A DNA stretch of 64,000 nucleotides from Gnetum montanum (taxonomy: Eukaryota; Streptophyta; Gnetopsida; Gnetales; Gnetaceae): NCBI GenBank assembly GCA_015680685.1, contig MNCI01011808.1, forward strand, positions 86,047 through 150,046, written 5' to 3'. Position numbers and translations under genes: made by a program. Positions within the stretch are counted from its first letter, which is position 1; each line of letters begins with the position of its first letter. This document shows positions 11,383 through 22,089 of the stretch, piece by piece. The notes beneath the pieces are model-generated. The model ran no database searches and had not been told where the DNA came from. It was given only the letters and a program-made list of their open reading frames with translations.

Positions 11383-11703
11383 TTGCCACTCCAAAAATTA
11401 ACAACAAAGGTGTCGACGAAGGTAGACCAAATGTGGGACTCCCTAGCTAGTAGATTTGAAACCGTTCTCAAAATTGTAGAGGAGTCTAGGGAGCAAAGTA
11501 GTGACTATGAAAAAAAGAAAAGGAAAGATGTAGACAATGCACATAGCAAGGGTAAAGGTAAAATGGCCATCACCGAAGAGGTTTTGGATTCTAATACGGA
11601 CAATGATGGTGGATGTGAGATATGCCAATACAACCATCCTAAGGGATGTTGCCCAGTAATCTCACATCTACAAGAGTCTGGGGTGTATGCACTCAACCCA
11701 TGA
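11383..11703 (+). pseudogene. Gag linker of element B with Cys/His cluster
   Basis: Encodes a lysine-rich stretch followed by CEICQYNHPKGCCP, a C-x2-C-x3-H-x3-C-C cluster, conserved in A and C. It is not a standard CCHC knuckle (C-x2-C-x4-H-x4-C). Whether it binds zinc or nucleic acid is inference. A stop follows at 11701-11703. Confidence 0.7.
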
Positions 11704-11719
11704 CTTAACAAAAGGCAAG

Positions 11720-12775
11720 CACCCCAACGATTACCTTATCCCGTAGGTAACTTAAGGCAGTTCCACCAACCTTTAACGTATTATCCAAGTGGAACTCCGC
11801 CACAACCTATTGAGAAACACCAATAGTGGCAATACCCACAATCATGGGGGATGCCACTGCCCAGGCAACAATACCCTTACCAGCAACCGGATCCATATGG
11901 CTACTACGTGTAGTAGCCAATCTCTCCACATGACTCTGTTGGTCACATTACTCCACAATGTTACTACCAATCTCAGGAATATTATAGGACTCCTTCTCCT
12001 AGGAGAGACAACTCACAGACATACCATCCTCCAAACCCATCTGCAACTCTCACATCGATAGTTCCACTACCACCTGCTCCAGCAATGCAAGGGGAACTTC
12101 TTACTCAACCACAGCAACGTAATGCCACAAGGGCCGTAAACCTTCAACCTGCTGCTAGTTCTGACAACTGTACAAAGAGAAGACCTTTCTTTAGAACCAA
12201 CAATCCAACCAAGCCCTCACATCCACAAGCGGTTCAACCTTTGAATGCTACTCCATCAAATAAGGCTTCAAAGCTCACTTCAAACCAAAAAGCGTGCTCA
12301 ACGCACATGGTTATGTTAACACATGCCATTACTGACTGGATTAAGGAGGGCCACCTTTCCAGGAAATTCTCTGACCCTGGAAGTCCTCTAAGTTATCTCC
12401 AAGTCACTGGGAATGAACCATGTAAAGCTCTTCTAGACTCAGGTTCCGAAGTCAACTTAATATCACAAGAGATGTACAAAGCCTGCAACCTGCCTCCATT
12501 AAAAAAGAGCAATATTCGCTGAGAGCTAGCTGACCAGTCCATCACTGTTCCCTTGGGACTGATGGAGGACATCGTTACCACTGTGTGTGGGTGGTCATAC
12601 CCAGTTGATTTCCTAGTGATACAAGTAAACAATGACAAAGGGGACTTTCCAATAACAATGGGAAGGACATGGCTAAGTACCATAAATGCATGCCTAGGAA
12701 TCTATGATCTTTTCCTAAAAATATCTAAAGAAAACACTTTTGAGAAGATTGAGAAGAAGAAAGTTTCATGAATCA
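11720..12775 (+). pseudogene. Gag tail and retropepsin-like protease of element B
   Basis: A proline/glutamine-rich tail (11720-12120) leads through 12085-12522 to the protease, with catalytic LLDSGSEVNLIS (about 12430-12465), then a stop replacing one residue just before ELADQS, then EDIVTTVCGWSYPVDFLVI and MGRTWLSTINACLGI (12553-12771). It is the best-preserved protease of the family in this window. Confidence 0.85.
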
Positions 12776-12904
12776 CATACAGTGATATAGGGTGTGATTG
12801 CATACAGGAATGTTCAACATTGCCTACATGCAATAGGTATGCATAAGAAATTAACATACAAAAGTTCCTATATGTAGCAACCACAACAAAAAGACACATC
12901 GTGG

Positions 12905-13174
12905 TTGATAGTTGATCAAGAGAGCAACTCACCAACATGCATAGAACCAACTGAGGGAACAACTTGTGCTCATGTCAAAAGCATAGATACACTGGAGCAA
13001 GAGCGTCACCAACTTCCAAACCTTAACCTAAAAACATTAATTGGGGAAATTTGGAAACTCCTAAAAAATTCAAACAAGCACTTCGATAAGAGAATACTAG
13101 TCAATGTGCAACAGACCAATCCTTACGATGAATCTAGAATAGGGAATGCACATAATACTTCAGAGAGGAGATGA
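12905..13174 (+). pseudogene. Protease-RT linker of element B and deletion junction
   Basis: The segment up to about 13075 corresponds to A 3850-3980 read on the minus strand (the block with HQLPNLNL). Beyond it the match jumps to sequence that in A lies at about 1060-1100, past the integrase. The deletion junction therefore lies around 13075-13160. No RT residue remains. Confidence 0.7.
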
Positions 13175-15112
13175 CCCCACTCATTATTTCGGATCTCTCC
13201 ATTTCAACTCAATCATGGGGGAGATGGCCACCTATGCTGATCAATTGAGGCCCTTAGTTCCTTTTTAAGTTTTTGTTTTACACATTTTTGTTTTACAAAT
13301 TTATTTAACTTTTATTGTTTTTGTTTTGCAACATCGTTTATACTCCTTCTTTTGTTTGTGTATGTTTGTTTATTTTGTTAGGTTCGTCACCTAATAAGTG
13401 CTCTTGATGATGGTATGAACTGTATTTTATTGATTGCTAATGTTTGGTTTTTACCTTTGAGTTATAATGTTGATACTAAGGTATGGTTCTTTTGATATAA
13501 TAGGCAATGAGTCCATGTCATCCATGCATTCATAAATTTCTATGGTCTCTCTTGGCTTGGAACTGTACAGTCCCTTTCCTTAAATAAGAAATATCAACAA
13601 ATTGGTGACTAGGCATTTCTCAAACTACGGAAGGACTCAATGATTGAAAAGGGTATGACTTCACGGGAATTTGATGCCTTTGTGCTGGCCATTCTCTTGG
13701 GTGCTTGGATGTTTACTTCTTGACTTTTCTTTACCATTCTGATGTTGCTCTAGTATTGGGAAGCTGAGCTAATAAAAATAATAAGTCTTTGCATGGTGTG
13801 GTTCTCACACGAAAAAAGAGAGAGTGAGAATTCAAAGCACACCCCTTAGACGAAATAATCATCTGGGCTACAAGCATTGGTTATGGAACTAAACAAATAT
13901 GTTCCCTCTAACTAAGGCCCTCTCTCACTTCCTACTTTTCCTTTTCTCATTCGTTGGAATGATGATGACTCTTTGGCGGAAGCATTCTTACTACTTCAAG
14001 TGGATGGATTGGCTGAATATATTAATGCGAAGTCACTGGATGTGGTTGGTTTGAGTCTGGATTTGGAATGAGATCTCTTAAGTCACATTAACCATTAATA
14101 CACAAGGGGCTGTGCACCACCTTGTTCTTGAGACTCCATTCCATTCTCTTCTTTCCATCCTTCTTTCTCCATTTCTCACCTCATTGCCAGTTGTATCAAT
14201 AGTCCATATTTTGGTTGATGGATTATTTTATTTTTGGTAAATTCTTGTGGTTAAGACTTTAACTCTTGCTTCCAAATGACATTTCCAGAGCCTACGGACT
14301 CTTTGAATGTGGGATTATCAGGGCATTAAGGGCATGGGCCTGCTTTGGGGATGACCCACTGGCATTTCTATTTGGTGCATCAGTTGACTTCTTTCCCTTA
14401 AAAATTTTAGCAATCACCATTTATTTTGTTCATTTCCATCTCTGACATCCATTTCATCGACATTACAGTTGTTTCTTTTTCTCCATCTTTCTTATTCCTT
14501 ATCTTTTTCCATTCTATCGCTACCGAAGGTTCACTCTTAGTCATGGGGGTCCTGGTCCAATTATTTTGATTTTCTCTTAACCCCTACACCTTGGGTAGTC
14601 ACCAGTGTTATATCTCCAAAATCCGCATCAGCCATATCACAACTCAGCCAATGGACCTTACACTGAGGCAAGGTATCAACTACATTGCGATTCATTTACC
14701 CTTACTAATTTAAGATTGTGTTGTATGTGTAGATGGAAATCGTACACCAATGGATTAGATATGGAGGGAACACTTGGAATGGACTGGTGCTGGAGCAATT
14801 ATGCAAGGAATAAGATCAATGGCACACTTATGAATGGACAACAGAAGACGTAATCTTGGTGTTGGCAGCAACAGACTTCTTCTTTTCTCTCTCTCTTCTC
14901 TCTTCTCTCTCAACTACCAAATAAGGCTAGATGTCAAATGTGTATAGTGTTCACTTTTGTTGTCATGAACACTAATTTTTTCATGTGTTGTAATGATGAT
15001 CCATTCACATGTCACCCCATTCACCATTAGTATCATTCAAGTCAATAATCCCATACCTTCCCAATATTTTCTAAGGAACTCGAGGACAAGTTTTCATTCA
15101 GTCATGGGGGTA
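13175..15112 (+). other. 3' noncoding region of element B
   Basis: About 1.9 kb without a convincing reading frame. It aligns at its start with the 3' region of A (1-1050 reverse-complemented). A short frame at 14605-14853 has no recognised similarity. A purine tract ATGGGGG at 15104-15110 directly before the 3' LTR is the likely polypurine tract. Confidence 0.7.
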
Positions 15113-15910
15113 TAATGAGCCGCGATATCGCGTACATGATATCGCGTCCGTGTACGCGATATCGTGGCCCGCCGCAATATCTACAAATAAGAGGTGGCTT
15201 TCCCTATTCTAGACACTTAGATTTAGACCCTTAGCCAAACTATAGCAGTTTTACCATTCCAGAGTTAGAATAATTTCCATGTGTCCGCAGTAGGAGCCTT
15301 AAAGTGAACAGATCTTTATTCGAGAAAATTTTACTTGAGCACACATTTGTATACGACAATAAAGGTGAACTTTCAAATAACCCTTGCAGCATATGGACTA
15401 AGCTAAATAGGATTTAATTATTGTTAAATGTTTAAATGCTTTCCTAGATAATTAATCTCTCTCAACCCTTGACTCTCCTAGTTAAGTGCATTCAGTACAA
15501 TCACTTCAAGCATGTGTGTAATGCTTGGTAACCCAGTAATGAGTAGCATTTGGTAATCCCAGCAACGTTGCACTGGTTCAGGGTGTGTGCGGCAAGTGGG
15601 AACGGATACTGGTGCTAGGACAATTAGAACTTAGTTAGTGAATAGTTAATGAAAGTTAGTCACTTAGTTCTCTTCACCTTCCCCTATTAGCATAAGACAT
15701 TAAAAAGATAAAACATATAAAAATCATATACCTCAAGCTTACTTAACCATACAACCGTGACAATATAATTAAGTTTGGGAAGACAACGATTGATTAACCT
15801 TAAGTGTTTCATTAAGGCGCGTAAGCACTTAGTCCTTGGAGTTTGACTAGATCATGCATGAGATGCTCGTATTCATATGGTTGAGTGTAGAGGTACCTTG
15901 CCACTCATCA
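15113..15910 (+). repeat. 3' LTR of element B
   Basis: Starts TAATGAGCCGCG (one change from the 5' LTR) and ends CCACTCATCA. Longer than the 5' LTR by about 33 bases because of a few extra bases in the U3 palindrome and a short extra copy of a GTAGCATTTGGTAA-like block near 15520-15560. Scattered point differences show it is not a recent insertion. Confidence 0.9.
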
Positions 15911-15915
15911 CACTC

Positions 15916-15941
15916 TAATAATTAGAGTAACCACTTCATCA
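15916..15941 (-). repeat. Remaining terminus of the LTR split by element B
   Basis: TAATAATTAGAGTAACCACT followed by TCATCA continues the U3 array broken at 8865, and ends in the family terminus CATCA. Confidence 0.75.
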
Positions 15942-16003
15942 CTAGTGGTAAGGATCTTGGGTTGGTAACCCTAAGATATTGGTTTGATTTTACAGGGTAG
16001 CAT
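15942..16003 (+). repeat. tRNA-like head, possibly a SINE remnant
   Basis: CTAGTGGTAAGGATCTTGG resembles a tRNA A box region and GGTTTGATTTT (15981-15991) resembles a decayed B box (GGTTCGANTCC), about 30 bases apart as in tRNA-derived SINEs. No cloverleaf with anticodon is convincing, so this is not called a tRNA gene. It begins directly at the end of the LTR. Confidence 0.4.
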
Positions 16004-16769
16004 TGAGTTATACATTTTTAAAAATTTTCATAAAATAAATTCTAAAAATTTTAGTTTCAATTTCAATTTTATATTATTTTTTCTAACTTCAACAAGTTTT
16101 TCCCTCAGCATCTTTGCAATGTTAAAAGTTACAAGAATTAGGAAGATCATTATATATGATTGGTTGAATATAAATCTTCTTGCTTACTTATAATATCAAT
16201 TCCCTTTTATGGTTAAGGAAATTGATTAAAAAAAAAGAAAACAAAAAATCTTCAAAAACCTAATAGTATGGAAATAAAGTCCATATGCCTAATAGAACCA
16301 AGAATCTAATAATCTCTTAGTCAAATTTTTGAAAAATTAGCTGAAGATCAAATAGCTCAACAAAACATAGAACTTTAAATCAAATTCAACATCAAAATAT
16401 GGATTCCACTTACAAATAATCAGCATTGCATACTCATGTCTAAATAATCCTATACCTAGGGCATGTTACACTATTGTAGCATTGCCTAGCCAACAAGTAG
16501 AAAAAAAATTAGAACAATATTTAGCATGCATGACTTGAATGTCATCACATCATTTAATTGTAAAGCAAAACTTTAATTATGAGGGTAACTCAAAATTTGA
16601 ATGAACACATATCATGATATAAAATTAGCCACTAGCGACTCGAATACATCATTAAGAAGAATAAAATTAGGTGTTTTAGTTATATCAACATTAGCAGAAG
16701 AAGATGTTTAAAATTTTTGCTCACTAGCATGTAAATTTACATTCTCAAAATTAACATCAATTTTCTTTT
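16004..16769. other. AT-rich intergenic DNA
   Basis: No gene is supported. The short frame at 15984-16193 is AT-driven. Position matters: this is the left flank of the solo LTR and has no counterpart beside the second RCC2-like copy. Confidence 0.6.
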
Positions 16770-17755
16770 TGATAAATGACAAGGTACCCCTACGCTCAAC
16801 CATACGAATACAAGCGTTTCATGCACAATCCGGTCGAATTCCAAAGACTAAGTGCCTATTCACCTTTGTGGAACAAGCACAGGTTGGTTGATTGTTTTCT
16901 TCCCAAACTTACTTGTATGTCACAATTGTATGGTTAAGTAAGCTTAAGGCATATGATTTTTATATCTTTTATGTTTTTATGTCTTGTGCTAATAATAGAG
17001 AAGAGAGATAACTAAGTGACTAATTTATCTTAACTACTCATTAACTAAGTTCTAACTAATCCTAACACCAGCATCCGTTCTCACTTGTCGTACACATCTT
17101 GAACCAATGCAACACTACTAAAATTACCAAACGCTAATCGTTACTTAGTTACCAAGTGTTTCACGCATGCTCGAAGTGATCGTACTGAGTGTAATTTAAC
17201 CATTTGCTTAATTAATCAAAATGAATTGCTACGCTAATAACATAAATGTAAAGTGCATAAAATAAAATAAATGCATAAGAAAATAAAATAAAAGAAATGT
17301 GTAAGAAAAAAAATCTCAAGTGCTGCAAGGATAAATTGAAGATCTCATCTTTATTACTGTATACAAGGTGTGCTCAGGTACACAATGCTGCAGACACTTG
17401 GAAACTACTCTAACTTCCAAATAGACTACAAGAGTTTTACTGCTCGACTACTACAAGGCTTCGTTTGACTCCATCTTCTGAATTACTCCGTATTGTGCGC
17501 CTAGGCACTATATTTATAGGCCCAGGAGTAACTCGGGAATAACCGCTCTAATAATAAACACTCTAATAATTAGAGTAATTGCTATAATAATAACCACTCT
17601 AATAATTAGAGTAACTGCTCTAATAACTAAAGTAATTGCTCTAATAATAACCAGTCTAATAATTAGAGTAACTTCTCTAATAATAACCACTCTAATAATT
17701 AGAGTAACCGCTCTAATAATAACCACTCTAATTATTAGAGTAACCGCTCTCATCA
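16770..17755 (-). repeat. Solo Athila-like LTR upstream of RCC2-like copy 1
   Basis: Complete LTR with plus-strand start TGATAAATGACAAGG (three G-to-A changes from TGATGAGTGGCAAGG) and end CTCATCA. Flanks CTTTT (16765-16769) and CTTAT (17756-17760) look like a target duplication with one mismatch. No internal element sequence adjoins. Its right flank is the same as that of the LTR of element C (44911 onward), so both mark one ancestral insertion. Confidence 0.85.
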
Positions 17756-18698
17756 CTTATCAATAGAATAAGCAAAAACTTTGGCATCAATTAAAGAAAT
17801 TGAAGGTAATTTAGAGTCCTCGTAGGGAAATTCTAGAAAGATCAAATTTGTTGGAAAAAAAGATCAAAGAAAGAAAAATTAGATTCACTAGGAAAAAAAT
17901 TAGATTCATGGAGAAACATGAACAACCTATACTAAAGATGAAAATAATACAATGAACAATTACTTTTAAAAAAATTCCATAAATGAATTTTAAAAATTAT
18001 TTGGTAGACCCAAAAGGTCTCCCAAGATGAATGTAAAAGATTTTAATTTCAATTTCACATGCCACCACTAATACAGCTCATAAACAAGTGAAACATTAGG
18101 GAAAAAGTTAACCTTGAACAAATTCCACCCTTTGGCCCCAAAGCAATGACCCAAAGCTTAAAATTATGAGCATTCAATTCAAAAGTAATAGTTTTGCTTC
18201 TACAAATCTCAATCAGCATGGCACGTCATGTTACTTCAATTCCCACATTCATGGTTTTGTAGGGATGCAAGTGAGGAAACCCCACTTTAAATTTTGGGGC
18301 TATTCCCCTCTCGTGAAAATGAAATTTTAGGAGAAACTTCGAAAATTAAAATAAACATGTGACTAAAAAAAGATTCATGTACATAAATTCCCCTGGTTGG
18401 GCAACCGTTTTCTTGAAAATTTCTAAAAACTTTCAAGTAAAAATACAAAGCACCCTTCTAGAGAAAAAGCTGTACCAAGCACCGAACTTGAATTTAGAAA
18501 AGAAAAAAAAAATAACATGTACAAGTTATATAAATGCCAACAGAAAAAAGAAGTGACTATAAAGATAGCAAACTTGGCCTTTTCGTGTTCACATTGGAGG
18601 GAAAAGAATCTCCAGATTCAATGTAAAAGAACGAATTTCATTTTCAGTTGTTCCTGCATAGCAACAAGATATACTGTTCTGGAAGGAAGTTTAAAAAC
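17756..18698 (+). other. 5' flank of RCC2-like copy 1
   Basis: Aligns along its whole length with 44911-45917 upstream of the intact copy. It contains one TATATAAA motif at 18527-18534, within a block that is duplicated in the other copy. Short frames here are not conserved and are not called as genes. Confidence 0.75.
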
Positions 18699-18905
18699 AT
18701 GGCACAAGAAAACAAACCAAAAGAAAATAACCCATGGAAACTGTCCCAAGAAGAGCAAGAGTAAGAAGCAAAGGAAGAAGTAGGAGGAGAACTGCTCTTC
18801 TACGGAGCATATGATTTCAATAGCCGAAGCAAAAAACCTGGACAATTCAACAACATTTTCACACCCACAAGATTGAGCCCTCTTATGGGTATCAACATTC
18901 ACTGT
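18699..18905 (+). pseudogene. RCC2-like pseudogene copy 1, 5' fragment
   Basis: Matches the first part of the intact copy at 45918 onward: start codon, acidic N-terminus and the GELLFYGAYDF block. Codon 22 is TAA (18762-18764) where copy 2 has CAA, and the N-terminus has a short insertion. After 18905 the reading frame is cut by the LTR of element D; it resumes at 36835. The last five bases, ACTGT, are the target site duplicated by the insertion. Confidence 0.92.
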
Positions 18906-20757
18906 TGTAGCGACCAAAAACGTCAACGGTTGGAAAACACCGACGGGTCATTGGCCATTGACAATCTCAACCCCATTTCCACGGGAGGGCCATGTTGGAT
19001 GGAACGGAAACGAGGCACCCTGAACGGTTTGGTCGATCAAACAAGGACTTAGTCGGTGTTAATATAACCTTTTACAACTGGGTAATTTGAAAATGAGACT
19101 GATAGCGTGAAGTAATGCTTGAATGTAAAAGAGGCAGAAAATAGTGTAAAATGCAAATAATAAGCAAGAGACAAAGTAAAATGCAGTTAGAAAAATGCAC
19201 TGCTTTGAAGCTACAACTTGGCTCTATCAAGATGGATATGATCGATTGCACAGCGCTGGGAAGTGCAGAGATCTCGAGGATAACCAAGACGTGTAGAGTG
19301 AGACGACTGTGTGCTCGAACGTGGACTCAGGCGTTAATAATGCAAAGTTCTACCAAGGTGGTACAAAAGAGCAGAACAAAATGCCAACTGAGAGTGCTAA
19401 TTGTTTACAATGTCAAAACATGAAGCTTACAATGCTCAAGGTTACAGTGCTAACTTTTTGCTTGTCAGCCAAAAAAATTGTTAGCCGACCAAAATGCTCA
19501 GAAAATCGGACCCTGGGGATCGAAAAGCTGAAACTGCTAAAAATGCTTGGGGGGCCTAGAGAGATTTTGAGAGTCTAAGAGCTAGAAAGTTCCAGAGAGA
19601 GTGAGAATGCCTGAGAGCTCTTCTAAGCGTTGCTCATTGGGGTATTTATATGACCAAGGGCATGCGAAAGATGCGGTTTGGATGCCACGTACATTGGGCT
19701 TCTGTTGACTTGTCTATGCTGCACGTGCCTGCATGGCCGTTGGGCGAGCCTGCCACGTCGTACTTACAAGCCTGCCACGTCGTACTTACAAGCCTGCCAC
19801 GTCGTAATTACGCTATCAGAGCAACGGTGCAATTAGGTGAGGTGCATTGATGTCGTGTAACCACTTGCCATGCTTTGCTATGCTTTGTAGCGTAGCATGT
19901 TTGGCGTAGTGTGGCATCTTGTCACGCTATGCTATGCCACATGGCATAGTGTAGCCACCGATTTGAAGCAAAAATTTGCATTGTGTCCTGCTACATGTAT
20001 TGGAAACCTTTGCAGTGTTGTGGCTACTGGTCGCAGATTTGCTACGCTACGTTGCCGATCTGCAGACTTTGCGTTTTGCACTATGAAGCTTGCGAACTTG
20101 CTAATCCTGCCCTTTGAGATGTTGTTTATCACTTTCGTAGAATTGCTATGCCTTGCTGCGCCATGTAGCTTAGTGTAGCGTAGCAACAAACATGACTTGA
20201 TNACAGCGTCATGACAGTTCTTTAGGAGATGGATGCTCTGAAGTTCAGACTGTCCAGTTCAGCAAGTTTTCTACCCTAGGTATCAATAGGCTAAACAGAT
20301 TCTCCAGCCTACTCACCTAAGTAGTTCATCCAGCCGACAGCACGCTTAGGAGCAATACTCAGAATGCGCAAAACGCTTCAACAAGTTTTCTGAGTCAAGG
20401 AGTTTTGCTACGCTACGCTACGCTAGGTAGCGTAGCAAACTTCAGAAGACGTTTGCAGAAGCGTAGTGCTACACTATGGTGTGCTATGCAATGTAGCACA
20501 GCGTAGCAAAAGTTGGACAGTCAGTCCCCTAGCCCGACTTCAAGTCCTTCAGCAATGTCTTCTTCCATCAGAAAGTGGCGAACTTGGCGAAAATCAAGTC
20601 ATGTTTGTTGCTACGCTACACTAAGCTACATGGCGCAGCAAGGCATAGCAATTCTACGAAAGTGATAAACAACATCTCAAAGGGCAGGATTAGCAAGTTC
20701 GCAAGCTTCATAGTGCAAAACGCAAAGTCTGCAGATCGGCAACGTAGCGTAGCAAAT
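18906..20757 (-). repeat. Left LTR of element D (3' LTR on its own strand), misassembled at its right end
   Basis: Aligns with the right LTR from TGTAGCGACC at 18906 (right LTR TATAGCGATC at 35083) through 20201. The part 20203-20757 is present in reverse orientation. Contains the minus-strand TATA-like motif near 19641-19656, three tandem copies of a 22-bp unit AGCCTGCCACGTCGTACTTA at 19750-19805 (one copy in the right LTR), and many GCTACGCTA-type motifs. Confidence 0.88.
20203..20757 (-). other. Segment in reverse orientation between two single Ns (likely assembly error)
   Basis: Bounded by N at 20202 and N at 20758. Its reverse complement begins with the same 165 bases as 20037-20201 and then continues the LTR along the right-LTR order (to about 36775). 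So it is an overlapping contig placed backwards. About the last 55 bases of this LTR are not represented. Confidence 0.9.
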
Positions 20758-20758
20758 N

Positions 20759-21769
20759 ACTCAGTGATCACTGAGACGTCGCTTGGCTACACTTTAGAGT
20801 GAAACGGCGAAGCAGGGAGGAAGGAGGTTTAGGAGAAGAGTAAGGATGAGGTTTAGTAGAGTCCCTTGTCGAAGTGCTCATGAGGGACTTGTTCGCATTT
20901 TCATCTTTACTCTTGCCGGCCTTTGACCTCCTGTAAGATAAATGTTCCTCTCTCAAGATGAGCTGTGTTACATCTGGGTAGGGTTTTGACCTACCTACAA
21001 ATTCTTCCCATGCGGCGAGCTATATTACGCACATCATGGAACTTGCACCCTGAATTAGCCAAGCTAGTCAAGGCACTCACTTCACAACGCCATAGCATTT
21101 GCTGCTGTGGCAAGGCGTATTCTCAGTTGCACCTTGTAAACACGACGGAGAGCGAAATAACCATGATGTGAGGCAAGGGCAAAGGTCTTGCTTGCTGCAG
21201 ACATTGTTGAAGCTCTTGGACATCTGTGCTGGTGCATGGTGTCCAAACTAGGAAGGCCAACAGCGACCTTGGCAGCATCGTCACAGTGGAGCTAGCGTCA
21301 AACGCATCGGGAGCTGTTGTGAGTGTAGATGCTCTGGAATCCTTGCCAAAGGCATGCATTCTCAGTTCAGCTATGGGATCAGCTACCAAATAACTAAATG
21401 GCGTGCGAGCCCAGGCATTGGTAGCAAGCTATAGGGTAACAATATTATGGTTGGGCCACAATACTGCTACAACTCCAGTGACGGGCACTGGCCAAGGAAC
21501 TACCATCAGGGCGATGGACCGTGGCGACGGTAGGTTCGGAGGGCTAGTGTGATGTAATACAACATCTCTGGAGGGTTAGCACAATGCCAAGGATGGAAAT
21601 GTCACATACATTTTAGATCATGTTCTCTTTATGTCATGAACTACATTCTGGAGCTCCAACGTCCCACCCCCACGTTGACACTATGCATGCTTTTTCAATG
21701 TGTATTTGGTGCAAATGCATGCTAGGGATGTGACGCGAACCCAATTTAAGGTATTTGGCAGACCGTGTT
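20759..21769. other. Internal region of element D next to the left LTR
   Basis: No recognised coding region. A pyrimidine run with CCCACCCCCACG at 21662-21673 is a purine tract on the element's sense strand, but it is about 900 bases from the LTR, so its role is unclear. Frames at 21123-21389 have no recognised similarity. Confidence 0.5.
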
Positions 21770-22075
21770 CTATTTTAGGGTCCCAATAGACTTCTGTGCT
21801 AGTTTAATGTCCCAGCAGACTGTACATTCCAGTTTCACGTCATAGCGGACTAGCTCTACCAGTTTTACATCGTAGCGAATGGTTGCCGCCAGTTTAACGT
21901 CGTAGTAGACACTGCTCATTGCTGCTAGTTTAACATCATTGCGGACACTGCTCGTTGTTTCCAGTTTATCATTGTAGCAGATGCTTCTTGTTGTTGCCAA
22001 TTTATCGTCATAGCAGACGCTACTTGTTATTGCCAATTTATTGTCATAGCAGACGCTACTCGTTGTCTTCATGCT
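21770..22075 (-). repeat. Tandem repeat of about 39 bp in the 3' region of element D
   Basis: About seven to eight degenerate units. On the minus strand the better units encode a repeating 13-residue pattern like TSSVCYDDKLAT. It lies just past integrase, where Ogre/Tat elements are known to carry variable tandem repeats. A related short pattern (GCTAGTTTAAGGTC) occurs at 25640-25980. Confidence 0.85.
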
Positions 22076-22089
22076 TCAGATGTACTACG

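Larger units (their letters stand above)
8866..15910 (+). mobile_element. Element B: non-autonomous Athila-like LTR retrotransposon with 5-bp target duplication
   Basis: Flanked by CACTC on both sides (8861-8865 and 15911-15915). Two LTRs in direct orientation (8866-9630 and 15113-15910), termini TGATGAG/CTCATCA or one-base variants, primer-binding site directly after the 5' LTR, and a purine tract before the 3' LTR. Inside, gag and protease remain, then the sequence passes from the protease-RT linker (about 13075) straight to the region downstream of integrase (about 13160). Compared with A this removes about 2.75 kb, all of RT, RNase H and integrase. Mobility would have needed enzymes supplied by a relative. 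Confidence 0.92.

Noticed and set aside
15942-16003. A functional tRNA gene
   Set aside because: Acceptor and anticodon stems do not pair, and the B box is mutated.
20037-20757. Long hairpin or inverted repeat as a biological structure
   Set aside because: Exact identity, flanking single Ns and comparison with the other LTR make a misoriented contig far more likely.
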